Below, piece after piece: positions 1 through 7,911 of a DNA stretch of 64,000 nt (its first letter is position 1; each line of letters opens with the position of its first letter). A program made the position numbers and the translations under genes. The notes below the pieces were generated by a model, which saw only the letters and a program-made list of their open reading frames with translations, was not told the DNA's origin and did no database searches. The DNA is from an uncultured Opitutales bacterium (GTDB lineage Bacteria > Verrucomicrobiota > Verrucomicrobiia > Opitutales > Intestinicryptomonadaceae): positions 104,781 through 168,780 of the forward strand of contig URDC01000001.1 of NCBI GenBank assembly GCA_900546565.1, written 5' to 3'.

Positions 1-1268
1 ATATGTTTACTGGCGGCGCGATGATGAACGGGGCGATTTTCGCCTTGGGCATTATGCCATACATCAGTGCTTCTATTATATTGCAACTTATGGGGGCGGT
101 TATGCCGAGTTTGGCCAGACTTATGCAGGAAGGCGATTCGGGCAGGCAGAAGATAGCCCAATACACCCGTTATTTGACAATAGCCATCGCCTTGATTCAG
201 GGCGTAATGATTACCTACGCTTTGGCGTATTCTCCCGAAACGATGTTCTCGGGGTTCGATAAGGCTCAGTTCGGCTCGATAATTGTTTCGAGTAACATGG
301 CGGTATTCTTCATAGTCAGCGTCATTCTTATGACGACGGGCTGTATGATACTGACGTGGTTGGGCGAGCAAATTACCCAGCGCGGCATAGGCAACGGCGT
401 ATCTATCATCATTACTGTCGGTATTATCGACACTCTCCCGGGGGCGGTATCTCAGGCGTGGAATATGGTTTTTGCCAGAGCTGTCGGCGCGGAAAGCGCG
501 TCGATGGGCGTTCCGCAGGCTGTGGTTATGCTCGTGCTTTTGGGGGTTGTAACGGCGGCGATAATCATGATTTTGCAGGCGGTTAGAAAAATCCCCGTGC
601 AATATGCAAAACGCGTTGTCGGCAGAAGGATTATGGGCGGTCAAAGCTCGTATTTGCCTTTGAAGGTCAACTACGCGGGCGTTATGCCGATCATATTTGC
701 AAGCGCGTTGATGTTGTTCCCGCAGCAGATATTCGGACAGTTCAACATCTCGACTTACAGCCTGATTTACGGCGCGTTGGTCTTTGTATTCAGCTATTTT
801 TGGGTCTCTATTATGTTTAAGCCGTTACAGATTTCGGACGAGCTTAAACGCAATAGCGGCTATATCCCGGGGGTTCGCCCCGGCGAAAACACCGCAAAAT
901 TCCTCGATTATGTGATGACGCGCTTGACAATGGCGGGCGCAATATTCTTGGTTATAATTGCGGTCTTGCCCCAGATTTTGATGTCGTATTGGGGCATTCC
1001 CTCGAAAATTGCGCATTTCTTCGGCGGCACGGGCGCGCTTATCGCGGTAGGTGTTTCGTTGGACACAATGCGTCAGGTCGAGACTTATCTGTTGCAGCGT
1101 CACTACGACGGCTTCCTGAAAAAGGGAAGAATCCGCGGGCGCAGCGTGGGGCAAACCCGCCAGATGCTCGATACGAGCGAGGTTAAAAACATTTGGTCTT
1201 TGTTGTCGGTTATGGCCGCATTTTATGTGGTCGGACTGGCGGCGTGGGCAATACGTTCGTTCGCCTAA
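1..1268 (+). CDS. secY: Protein translocase subunit SecY (5' end cut by window edge)
   Basis: Central channel subunit of the SecYEG translocon in the inner membrane; it moves unfolded preproteins driven by SecA or the ribosome. The readable 421 residues begin inside the plug/TM2 region (FALGIMPYISASIILQL), so the first transmembrane helix and start codon lie upstream of the window and the ATG at position 3 is internal. Many hydrophobic helices follow, and the late segment RSGYIPGVRPGENT-like (here NSGYIPGVRPGENT) is a SecY hallmark, followed by the basic cytosolic C-terminal region. It precedes map and the ribosomal genes, which is the normal spc operon order. SecA and signal peptidase I are encoded elsewhere in the window. 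Identification is secure; only the 5' end is missing. Confidence 0.97.
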   Translation, partial: MFTGGAMMNGAIFALGIMPYISASIILQLMGAVMPSLARLMQEGDSGRQKIAQYTRYLTIAIALIQGVMITYALAYSPETMFSGFDKAQFGSIIVSSNMAVFFIVSVILMTTGCMILTWLGEQITQRGIGNGVSIIITVGIIDTLPGAVSQAWNMVFARAVGAESASMGVPQAVVMLVLLGVVTAAIIMILQAVRKIPVQYAKRVVGRRIMGGQSSYLPLKVNYAGVMPIIFASALMLFPQQIFGQFNISTYSLIYGALVFVFSYFWVSIMFKPLQISDELKRNSGYIPGVRPGENTAKFLDYVMTRLTMAGAIFLVIIAVLPQILMSYWGIPSKIAHFFGGTGALIAVGVSLDTMRQVETYLLQRHYDGFLKKGRIRGRSVGQTRQMLDTSEVKNIWSLLSVMAAFYVVGLAAWAIRSFA

Positions 1269-1332
1269 TCCGAAAGGGTCGGGACGGAAGGAACAATTCG
1301 TTCTTTATATTAGATAAATATTGATAGATTGT

Positions 1333-2103
1333 ATGATACCGATAAAATCCGAAAGAGATTTGCGTATTATGCGTAGGGCTTGCGCCGTTGCGGCAAAGAT
1401 CTTGGACAGACTTTGCCAAATGGCGGAAGAGGGAATCTCGACTTGGGAGCTTGATCAGGCTGCCAAGTCTTTTATGTCCGAATACGGCGCGAGGAGTGCT
1501 TGTTATAAATACAAGTGCGACACGTTGCGGTATCCCGGTTATGTCTGCATTTCGGTAAACGACGAAGTTATACACGGAATCGGCCGAAAAGACGTGATTC
1601 TGAAATCGGGCGACATTGTCAGCTTCGACGTGAGCGTAATCTATCAGGGCTTTGTGGGCGACAATACGCGAACTGTCTGCATCGGCGAGGTTTCGCAAGA
1701 CGTCAAAAATCTTGTGGAGGCAACCGACAAGGCACTCCGTTTGGGAATCGCACAAGCAAGACAGGGCAACAGGGTCGGGGACATCTCGGCCGCCATTCAA
1801 AAATATGTAGAGTCTTGCGGATACGGTATTGTCGAGGAATTTACGGGGCACGGCGTTGGCAAGCATATGCACGAAGAACCCCAAATTCCGAACTACGGCA
1901 AAGCTGGCACTGGGCCGCTTCTGAAAGCGGGTATGACTTTGGCGATTGAGCCGATGATTACTATGGGAAGTGCCGAAATATTTATCGGAGATGACGGCTG
2001 GACGGTCTACACGTCAGACGGCAAACCGAGTTGCCATATGGAACATACGGTGCTCGTTACAGACGGAGAGCCGGAAATTCTGACGCTTCCGACAAATTTC
2101 TAA
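1333..2103 (+). CDS. map: Methionine aminopeptidase, type I
   Basis: Removes the initiator methionine from nascent cytosolic proteins. The five dimetal ligands of the pita-bread fold are visible in order: Asp in SFDVSV, Asp in GDNTRTV, His in [12 protein letters not shown], Glu in AIEPMIT, and Glu in the MEHTVLVT segment. I place the start at the ATG at 1333 ([10 protein letters not shown]), giving 256 residues, the usual size for a type Ia enzyme; a TTG twelve bases upstream is in frame but adds nothing conserved. It lies between secY and rpsM, as in many spc operons. The usual infA and rpmJ genes, often found right after map, are not visible in the 122-bp gap that follows. Confidence 0.97.
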   Translation: MIPIKSERDLRIMRRACAVAAKILDRLCQMAEEGISTWELDQAAKSFMSEYGARSACYKYKCDTLRYPGYVCISVNDEVIHGIGRKDVILKSGDIVSFDVSVIYQGFVGDNTRTVCIGEVSQDVKNLVEATDKALRLGIAQARQGNRVGDISAAIQKYVESCGYGIVEEFTGHGVGKHMHEEPQIPNYGKAGTGPLLKAGMTLAIEPMITMGSAEIFIGDDGWTVYTSDGKPSCHMEHTVLVTDGEPEILTLPTNF

Positions 2104-2225
2104 GCGAAATTGTCGTGCGAAAGGTTTTCGGAGAAAATGAAAAATTTATAAAAAGGCAAAAAAAGTCTTTTCAAAACAAAAAAAAATTGTCATATTGGAC
2201 AGTCTTTTTTAACAGAAATATAAAT

Positions 2226-2600
2226 ATGCCAAGATTACTCGGAGTAGATATTCCCAATGACAAGCGTGTAGAATACGCTTTAAGATACATCTATGGTATC
2301 GGTCCGGCCCGCGCAAAGATTATTTGCAAGGACTGCGGCATACCTGAACAAATGCGCGCCAACGAGCTGACGGAAGAACTAATCAACAAGATTATGAATG
2401 TCGTCGCCGAACGCCAATACAAGATTGAAGGCGACCTTCGTCGCGAAATCGTGGGCAACCTCAAACGCCTTACGGCAATCAAATCATACCGCGGCTTGCG
2501 CCACGCAAAGGGCTTGCCCGTCCGCGGCCAGCGCACGAGCACAAATGCCAGAACGCGCAAGGGCGCACGCAAGACTGTCGGCGTCGTAACAAAGAAGTAA
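2226..2600 (+). CDS. rpsM: 30S ribosomal protein S13
   Basis: Head protein of the small ribosomal subunit, contacting the P-site tRNA and the bridge to 23S rRNA and L5. The 124 residues start [19 protein letters not shown], contain the helix-two-turn-helix signature [11 protein letters not shown], the [17 protein letters not shown] segment and a basic tail [15 protein letters not shown], all typical of S13. The start is the ATG at 2226; an open frame continues upstream but has no S13 similarity. No clear Shine-Dalgarno precedes it (the upstream bases are A/T-rich). It is followed after 10 bp by rpsK, giving the standard rpsM-rpsK-rpsD-rpoA-rplQ order. Confidence 0.98.
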   Translation: MPRLLGVDIPNDKRVEYALRYIYGIGPARAKIICKDCGIPEQMRANELTEELINKIMNVVAERQYKIEGDLRREIVGNLKRLTAIKSYRGLRHAKGLPVRGQRTSTNARTRKGARKTVGVVTKK

Positions 2601-2610
2601 AGGTTCACAG

Positions 2611-3117
2611 ATGAGCGAAGAAGAAAAGAAACAACAAGAAGTTGCCGCAGCAGCCGCGCAGGCTCCCGAAGCGGCCACCGAAGAAACAAAGCCTTCACAG
2701 CCCAGCGCGAGCGATTTGCTTTCGGCCGATGTCGGCGAAATCAAGGTTCGCAAGGCCAAGGGCAGCAAGAATGTCCACTCGGGCGTATGCCACATAAACG
2801 CGACTTTCAACAACACGAAGGTGTCGTTCACGGACGCGCAGGGCAATGTTATTAGCTGGTCGAGCGCAGGCAAGATGAGCTTCCGCGGCTCGCGTAAGAG
2901 CACGGCTTATGCCGCTCAGGTCGTTACGCAGGACGCAGGCAAAGTCGCAATGAGCCACGGTATGAAGGAAGTTGCCGTCGACGTCAAAGGCCCCGGTATG
3001 GGTCGCGATTCGGCTATCCGCTCGTTGCAGGCTTTGGGCTTTATAGTAACATCCATCACGGACGTAACGCCGGTTCCGCACAACGGTTGCCGCGCGCCGA
3101 AACGTCGTCGCGTATAA
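2611..3117 (+). CDS. rpsK: 30S ribosomal protein S11 with N-terminal extension
   Basis: Platform protein of the 30S subunit, near the mRNA exit and the anti-Shine-Dalgarno helix. The conserved core begins near residue 45 ([20 protein letters not shown]) and runs to the canonical C-terminus [15 protein letters not shown], with the signature [15 protein letters not shown]. The protein is 168 residues, whereas family members are usually close to 129. The extra residues form an acidic, alanine-, glutamine- and glutamate-rich leader starting [17 protein letters not shown]. The only ATG with a plausible ribosome-binding site (AAAGG about 7 bases upstream) is the one at 2611, so the extension looks genuinely translated. 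Its function is unknown; it should be exposed and disordered. Confidence 0.97.
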   Translation: MSEEEKKQQEVAAAAAQAPEAATEETKPSQPSASDLLSADVGEIKVRKAKGSKNVHSGVCHINATFNNTKVSFTDAQGNVISWSSAGKMSFRGSRKSTAYAAQVVTQDAGKVAMSHGMKEVAVDVKGPGMGRDSAIRSLQALGFIVTSITDVTPVPHNGCRAPKRRRV

Positions 3118-3141
3118 TAAGCAGATAGGAGAATTTTAGTT

Positions 3142-3750
3142 ATGTCTCGTTATACAGGACCTACAACAAAAATCAACCGCCGCTTCGGTATGGCGTTGTT
3201 CCCCGCGAACAAGGCGATGACGAAGAAACCGTATATCCCCGGTCAGCACGGCCCGCGTTTGCGCCGCCGCGTAACAAACTACTCGACTGGTTTGAACGAA
3301 AAGCAGAAGCTCCGCTTTATGTACGGTTTGAGCGAAAAGCAATTCCGCCTCACGTTCGAAAGGGCAAAGCGTCAGCGCGGTATCACGGGCGAAATTTTTA
3401 TGCAGTTGCTCGAAGTCCGTTTGGACAACATCATCTACCTTTTGGGTTTTGCGTCTACGCGTAAGGCTGCCCGCCAGTTCGTAACGCACGGACACGTTCA
3501 GGTTAATGGCAAAAAGGTCGATATCCCGAGCTACTCGTGCAAACCCGGAGACGTTGTCGAAGTTCGCGACAGAGCGTCCTCGCGCCAGTTGGCGCAGAAA
3601 GCTTTGGACGAATCGCAGCTCAAAGCAGCTCCCGCATGGATTGACAGAGTTGACGAAGCCTACCGTGGCACAATCAGCCGTTTGCCGATTCGCGACGAAA
3701 TGGATAAATCCATCAACGACCAGCTTATCGTTGAATTCTACTCGCGATAG
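3142..3750 (+). CDS. rpsD: 30S ribosomal protein S4
   Basis: Primary 16S rRNA-binding protein that nucleates 30S body assembly; in many bacteria it also represses translation of this operon. It is 202 residues with an S4 RNA-binding domain around residues 90-150 (LEVRLDNIIYLLGFASTRKAARQFVTHGHVQVNGKKV, quoted from the sequence in parts: LEVRLDNIIYLLGF, then HGHVQVNGKKV). The N-terminal part lacks the cysteine zinc-binding set seen in some S4 proteins, so it is the zinc-free form. A Shine-Dalgarno-like AGGAG precedes the ATG. It is the fourth gene of the S13-S11-S4-alpha-L17 cluster. Confidence 0.98.
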   Translation: MSRYTGPTTKINRRFGMALFPANKAMTKKPYIPGQHGPRLRRRVTNYSTGLNEKQKLRFMYGLSEKQFRLTFERAKRQRGITGEIFMQLLEVRLDNIIYLLGFASTRKAARQFVTHGHVQVNGKKVDIPSYSCKPGDVVEVRDRASSRQLAQKALDESQLKAAPAWIDRVDEAYRGTISRLPIRDEMDKSINDQLIVEFYSR

Positions 3751-3781
3751 TAATTAACCAATAATAGAAACGGAGAAGACA

Positions 3782-4780
3782 ATGGCAAAACGCCTCGGTA
3801 AATTTGAACTCCCCAAGCGTCTCGTAAAAGACGAAGCAAGTGCCACAAGCACATATGCGAAGTATGTAGCGGACCCCTTCGAAACAGGTTTCGGCCACAC
3901 GATAGGCAATGCGCTACGCCGCGTTCTTCTTAGTTCGATTGAAGGTGCAGCTATCAGCTCGATAAAAATCGACGGTGTCGACCACGAATTCCAAAGCGTG
4001 GACGGCATAGTCGAAGACGTAACGGACATTGTGCTCAACTTGAAGAAAATCAAGTTAATCAGCCATTCGCGTGAAAACAAGCGTTTGATGATTGACACCG
4101 ACAAGGAGGGTGCAATTACCGCTGCCGATATTCAACAAGACGCCGACATCACGGTTGTGAATCCCGAACAGGTGATTTGCACTCTGGATTCGAAGCGCAA
4201 ATTCCACGCCGAAGTCGAGATTTCGTGCGGCAGGGGATGGCGCCCGGCGGAGGAAAACAAGCTTGAAGACCAGGCAATCGGTGTTATTCCGATTGACTCG
4301 CTTTTCAGCCCGATTGAGCTCGTCAAGTACACGGTCGATGCAACGCGCGTCGGTCAAATGACGGATTTCGACAAGCTCACGCTTGAAATCTGGACTGACG
4401 GTAGAATCACTCCCGACGAAGCTTTGAAAGAAGCCGCCGTCATCTTGAAGCATCATATCGACGTCTTCGATAGCGTAAATCAGGAAAATATCGAGTTCGA
4501 AACGGCGGGCAAGGAAGTCAGCGAAGAACAGAACAGACTCAGAAAGCTCCTCAATATGAGCGTCAACGAAATCGAGTTGTCTGTCCGCGCGGCGAACTGC
4601 CTGAACAACGCCAATATTACAACCGTCGGCGAACTGGCGATGAAATCCGAACAGGAAATGCTCAAATACCGCAATTTCGGCAAGAAATCTTTGAACGAAA
4701 TCAAGAGCAAATTGGAACAGTTGGGATTGTCGCTTGGCATGAAAATCGACGGAAGCTTGATAGATTCAACAACACTCTAA
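3782..4780 (+). CDS. rpoA: DNA-directed RNA polymerase alpha subunit
   Basis: Scaffold subunit of RNA polymerase. The 332 residues match the normal length: the N-terminal dimerisation domain includes DPFETGFGHTIGNALRRVLL and GAAISSIKIDGVDHEF, and the C-terminal domain (about residues 265-325) carries the helix-hairpin-helix VGELAMKSEQEMLKYRNFG and KSLNEIKSKLEQLGLSLGM, used for UP-element and activator contacts. GGAG stands 8 bases before the ATG. Genes rpsD and rplQ lie 31 bp upstream and 17 bp downstream, so all are probably one transcript. Confidence 0.99.
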   Translation: MAKRLGKFELPKRLVKDEASATSTYAKYVADPFETGFGHTIGNALRRVLLSSIEGAAISSIKIDGVDHEFQSVDGIVEDVTDIVLNLKKIKLISHSRENKRLMIDTDKEGAITAADIQQDADITVVNPEQVICTLDSKRKFHAEVEISCGRGWRPAEENKLEDQAIGVIPIDSLFSPIELVKYTVDATRVGQMTDFDKLTLEIWTDGRITPDEALKEAAVILKHHIDVFDSVNQENIEFETAGKEVSEEQNRLRKLLNMSVNEIELSVRAANCLNNANITTVGELAMKSEQEMLKYRNFGKKSLNEIKSKLEQLGLSLGMKIDGSLIDSTTL

Positions 4781-4797
4781 TTTAGAAATTAAACAAA

Positions 4798-5379
4798 ATG
4801 CGTCATCAAAAACACAGACATCAGTTGGGCGTAAAAAAAGAACACCGCCAAGCCATTATGGCTTCGTTGGCGTCGGCTCTTTTCCGCCACGATAAAATTC
4901 AGACAACTCTCGGATACGCAAAGGCACTTCGTCCTTTTGCGGAAAAAATGATTACTTTGGCAAAGAAGGCTGCCGCCACCGACGACACCGCCAAGAAACT
5001 TCACCTGCGCCGTCAGGCGTTGTCGAAGATTCGCGACGTCAGCGCGGTTCACTTCCTCTTTGCCGAAAAGGTTTCGAAGTTCCTCAAACGCGAAGGCGGT
5101 TACACCCGCATTTACAAGCTTGTAAAGCGCACGGGCGACGCCGCGGATATGGCGATTATCGAGCTTATCGAAGCCGACGACAAAGGCTACAAGGCTGCCC
5201 CCACGAAGGCTGAAAAGCCCGCCGCAGAAGCCGCCAAAGCTCCCGTAGCGGAGGAAACCCCCGCGGCGGAAGAAGCCAAGAAACCCGCCAAGAAAACCGC
5301 TACAAAGAAAGCGGCTGCCAAAAAGACGGCTACTAAAAAGGCCGCCAAGAAGGCTGCGGGCGCGGAAACAAAGGAATAA
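4798..5379 (+). CDS. rplQ: 50S ribosomal protein L17 with Lys/Ala-rich C-terminal tail
   Basis: Large-subunit protein near the peptide exit tunnel. Residues 1 to about 120 are classic L17: MRHQKHRHQLGVKKEHRQAI at the start, then the TTLGYAKALRPFAEKMITLA segment and GGYTRIYKLVKRTGDAADM. The remaining 70 or so residues are low complexity. First comes an alanine/glutamate linker, then repeated KKTATKKAA-type units, like the basic tails of bacterial histone-H1-like proteins. Usual L17 length is about 115-130, so 193 is long. The tail is in frame without interruption and ends just before a strong terminator. It may bind rRNA or nucleoid DNA; that is inference. Confidence 0.96.
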   Translation: MRHQKHRHQLGVKKEHRQAIMASLASALFRHDKIQTTLGYAKALRPFAEKMITLAKKAAATDDTAKKLHLRRQALSKIRDVSAVHFLFAEKVSKFLKREGGYTRIYKLVKRTGDAADMAIIELIEADDKGYKAAPTKAEKPAAEAAKAPVAEETPAAEEAKKPAKKTATKKAAAKKTATKKAAKKAAGAETKE

Positions 5380-5400
5380 TCGATCTTTTATCGAATTGTC

Positions 5401-5437
5401 AAACGCACTCGCCAATAACGGGTGCGTTTGTGTTTTT
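5401..5437 (+). terminator. Rho-independent terminator of the ribosomal operon
   Basis: AAACGCACTC and GGGTGCGTTT form a stem of about 10-11 bp (one G-T pair) around a short A/T-rich loop, followed by TGTTTTTT. It begins 21 bp after the rplQ stop codon and closes the spc/alpha operon. The next gene starts only a few bases further on, so its translation would require either read-through or a promoter inside the rplQ end. Confidence 0.85.
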
Positions 5438-5442
5438 TCACA

Positions 5443-5667
5443 ATGAGTCTTTCGGTTTATTTCGCGTGGATATTGGTTTCGGCAATTTTGATTGTCGCGG
5501 CGTGGTCGCTTTGGGCGGCGGCAAAACACAGGAAAGTTTACGAAAAGATTTCGAAAACCTCCACATTCTACTGCCTGAAATGCGATTCGGTCTACGTTTC
5601 GCGAGAGGGCGAAAAGGCGAAGGCGTGTCCGAAATGCGGATACAAAAACGCCGAAATGAAATTTTAA
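5443..5667 (+). CDS. Small membrane-anchored zinc-ribbon protein
   Basis: A 74-residue protein that I do not recognise as a named family. One hydrophobic helix spans about residues 5-28 ([20 protein letters not shown]), followed by a basic linker and a zinc-ribbon: CLKC near residue 45 and CPKC near residue 64, each CxxC, spaced about 17 residues. The predicted topology is a short N-terminal anchor with a cytosolic metal-binding knob. I chose the ATG at 5443 (MSLSVYFAW); an upstream GTG would run through the terminator hairpin. It sits between the ribosomal operon terminator and guaA (22 bp gap) and may be co-transcribed with guaA. Function unknown. Confidence 0.75.
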   Translation: MSLSVYFAWILVSAILIVAAWSLWAAAKHRKVYEKISKTSTFYCLKCDSVYVSREGEKAKACPKCGYKNAEMKF

Positions 5668-5689
5668 CATACAATCCGTAAATATCATT

Positions 5690-7231
5690 ATGAATCAAAA
5701 GATAGCTGTTTTAGATTTCGGTTCGCAATATACGCAGGTCATAGCGCGCAGAATCCGCGAGTTGAACGTGTATTCGGAGATTATGCCGTTCAACACAAAG
5801 GCGTCGGTGCTCAAAAAGCAGGGCGTTTGCGGCGTAATTCTTTCGGGCGGTCCCGCCAGCGTTTTGGCGAAAGGTTCGCCGCGTCCCGACCCGAAGGTTT
5901 TCGAGCTCGGAGTGCCCGTGCTCGGCATTTGCTACGGATTGCAGCTGATGGGTAAAATGCTCGGCGGCGCGGTGGTTTCGAGCAAGCAGCGCGAATACGG
6001 GTTGGGAAAATTGTCGTTTACGGAGTCGGATAGCGATTTGCTCAAAGGGATAAAGTCGCCGATTCAGGTTTGGAATTCGCACGGCGACAGAATGGACAAG
6101 CTCCCGACGGGGTTCAAGGCGATTGGCACGACCGAAAATTCTTCGTGCGCGCTTATCGAAAACAAGGCGAAGCGTTTTTACGGAATGCAGTTCCACCCCG
6201 AAGTCGCGCACACGCCGCGCGGCATTGAAATCATCAAGAATTTCCTCTACAACATTTGCGGTTGCACGGGCGACTGGAAAATGTCGGACTATGTCGAAAC
6301 GTCGATTAAGCGCATTCGCGAAACTGTCGGCGACAAGAAGGTTATTTTGGGTCTTAGCGGCGGCGTGGACTCGTCGGTGGCGGCGGCTCTTATCCACAAG
6401 GCTATCGGCGAGCAGCTCACCTGCGTGTTTGTCGACAACGGTTTGTTGCGCAAGGACGAACGCAAGAAGGTTGAAGCACTTTTCAAGAACAATTTCAAAA
6501 TCAAGATGAAGACCGTTCGAGCCGAAAAGCTTTTCCTCGGGCGTCTCAAAGGCGTGAAAGACCCCGAGCGCAAGCGCAAGATTATCGGAAAGACGTTTAT
6601 CGAGGTCTTTGACAAGGCGGTTAAATCAATTGGTCAGGTCGATTTCTTGGCGCAGGGGACACTGTATCCCGACGTTATTGAGAGTGTGCCGATTGCGGGG
6701 AATCCCGCCTCGCTCATCAAGAGCCACCACAATGTCGGCGGGTTGCCGAAGAAAATGAAGCTCAAATTGCTCGAACCCCTCCGTGAGCTCTTCAAGGACG
6801 AAGTTCGCGCGCTCGGCAAAGAGCTTGGGCTTTCGAAGGAGGTTTTGTGGCGTCATCCGTTCCCTGGGCCGGGTCTTGGTGTTCGTGTTGTCGGCGAGGT
6901 CAAAAAGTCTTACTGCGACGTTCTGCGCGAAGCCGATGCCATTCTTATGGAGGAAATGTATGCAAGCGGTCTTTATTATGGTTTATGGCAGGCGTTTGCG
7001 GTATTTGTTCCCGTCAAGACTGTCGGTGTAATGGGTGATGAGCGCACGTATGACAATGTTATTGCCTTGCGCATTGTCGAAAGTCAGGACGCTATGACTG
7101 CCGACTGGGCGCACGTTCCCCACGACATTTTAGGCAAGATTTCCAATCGAATTATCAATGAGGTCAAAGGTGTCAATCGTGTGGTTCTCGACATTTCTTC
7201 GAAGCCTCCTGCGACAATCGAATGGGAATAA
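5690..7231 (+). CDS. guaA: GMP synthase (glutamine-hydrolysing)
   Basis: Converts XMP to GMP using ATP and glutamine-derived ammonia, the last step of de novo guanine nucleotide synthesis in the cytosol. The 513 residues have the standard two-part layout. Residues 1-190 are a class I amidotransferase with nucleophile Cys in [10 protein letters not shown] and the His/Glu pair in FHPEVAHT. Next comes an ATP-pyrophosphatase domain with the P-loop [11 protein letters not shown], then the dimerisation domain ending KPPATIEWE, the canonical GuaA C-terminus. Downstream is a repeat cluster whose first hairpin may act as its terminator. Confidence 0.98.
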   Translation: MNQKIAVLDFGSQYTQVIARRIRELNVYSEIMPFNTKASVLKKQGVCGVILSGGPASVLAKGSPRPDPKVFELGVPVLGICYGLQLMGKMLGGAVVSSKQREYGLGKLSFTESDSDLLKGIKSPIQVWNSHGDRMDKLPTGFKAIGTTENSSCALIENKAKRFYGMQFHPEVAHTPRGIEIIKNFLYNICGCTGDWKMSDYVETSIKRIRETVGDKKVILGLSGGVDSSVAAALIHKAIGEQLTCVFVDNGLLRKDERKKVEALFKNNFKIKMKTVRAEKLFLGRLKGVKDPERKRKIIGKTFIEVFDKAVKSIGQVDFLAQGTLYPDVIESVPIAGNPASLIKSHHNVGGLPKKMKLKLLEPLRELFKDEVRALGKELGLSKEVLWRHPFPGPGLGVRVVGEVKKSYCDVLREADAILMEEMYASGLYYGLWQAFAVFVPVKTVGVMGDERTYDNVIALRIVESQDAMTADWAHVPHDILGKISNRIINEVKGVNRVVLDISSKPPATIEWE

Positions 7232-7240
7232 TTTTATAGT

Positions 7241-7297
7241 TTCGAAAGGGGCGGCGGTTGCCAACGGCAATCCCGCCTTTGACTATTTATTAAAGTA
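7241..7297 (+). repeat. Dispersed hairpin repeat, family B (copy 1)
   Basis: Starts TTCGAAAGGGGCGGCGG, then a stem with arms GGTTGCC and GGCAATC around a short loop, then CCCGCCTTTGACTATTTATT. The same layout (cgaaag, GC-rich arm, short loop, complementary arm, CGCCTTT, TTAAAGT) recurs at 7515, 13144, 32649, 32834, 42371 and 63724 with different arm sequences. It lies 10 bp after the guaA stop and could end that transcript. Confidence 0.7.
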
Positions 7298-7514
7298 AAG
7301 CAGTTATTGCGAAGCAATCTGCGCCACTTCACAACATTTAAAATACCCTCGACGGAGAGCGGGGTGCTTTGCCCCCGAGGTTGAATTGGCGAAGCCAAGA
7401 GCTGAGCGACGATAAGAGCGAGTTAACTCCTACCCGCGAAGTATTTCCGTCCTTCCCCCGTTTGGTAAAGCAGTTATTGCGAAGCAATCTGCGCCACTTC
7501 ACAACATTTAAAAT
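7294..7514 (+). repeat. 50-bp direct repeat pair flanking a conserved module
   Basis: A sequence of about 49-50 bp beginning TAAAGCAGTTATTGCGAAGC and ending CACTTCACAACATTTAAAAT occurs at 7294-7343 and again, essentially identical, at 7466-7514. Between them lies a copy (7381-7428) of the ~50-bp module starting TTGAATTGGCGAAGCCAAG that recurs at 16671, 21452 (minus) and 63945. Both the repeat and the module contain GCGAAGC hairpin cores. No protein is supported here; the open frames are short and have no family similarity. Confidence 0.75.
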
Positions 7515-7570
7515 TTTTCGAAAGAGGCGGCGATTGCCAAAGGCAATCCCTCCTTTGTTTATTTATTGAA
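7515..7570 (+). repeat. Dispersed hairpin repeat, family B (copy 2)
   Basis: TTTCGAAAGAGGCGGCGATT followed by GCC AAA GGC and CAATCCCTCCTTTGTTTATT. It is almost the same as the copy at 63724 and close to the one at 7241. It lies about 45 bp from the 3' end of the convergent yggU gene and so separates guaA from the minus-strand operon. Confidence 0.7.
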
Positions 7571-7612
7571 GTCGTATCTATAAATAAATCCACTCAAAAC
7601 TCCTCACGGTTT

Positions 7613-7867
7613 TCACGCGAGGAGTTTTTTAAGAACGTTTTCGGCGTCGATTTCGACAAGTTTATCGCGGGCGGTTTCGCCTGTGCGGATTATTATGGCA
7701 TTTTTTTGCACGCCCAATGTTTTTGACAGAAATTTTATGAGTTCCGCGTTTGCTTTGCCGTCGACTGCCTGTGCTGCGATTTTGATTTTTACGGCGTCGC
7801 CATACATTCCGACGCACTGGCTTTTGGGCGCGTTCGGAACGACTCGAATTTTGATTATTTCCGACAT
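7613..7867 (-). CDS. YggU/DUF167 family protein
   Basis: An 84-residue small alpha/beta protein of the widespread DUF167 (YggU) family, whose molecular role is not established. The family pattern is plain: RVVPNAPKSQ near the N-terminus, then VKIKIAAQAVDGKANAELIKFLSK (in the order KIKIAAQAVDGKANAEL), then a segment ending ARDKLVEID. It is the last gene of a minus-strand group with pheA (44 bp upstream) and scpB. The length is normal for the family. Confidence 0.85.
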   Translation of the reverse strand: MSEIIKIRVVPNAPKSQCVGMYGDAVKIKIAAQAVDGKANAELIKFLSKTLGVQKNAIIIRTGETARDKLVEIDAENVLKKLLA

Positions 7868-7911
7868 TTTATATCAGGCGCTGTGGCGCGTTTTTGCGGT
7901 GTCGCGGCAGC

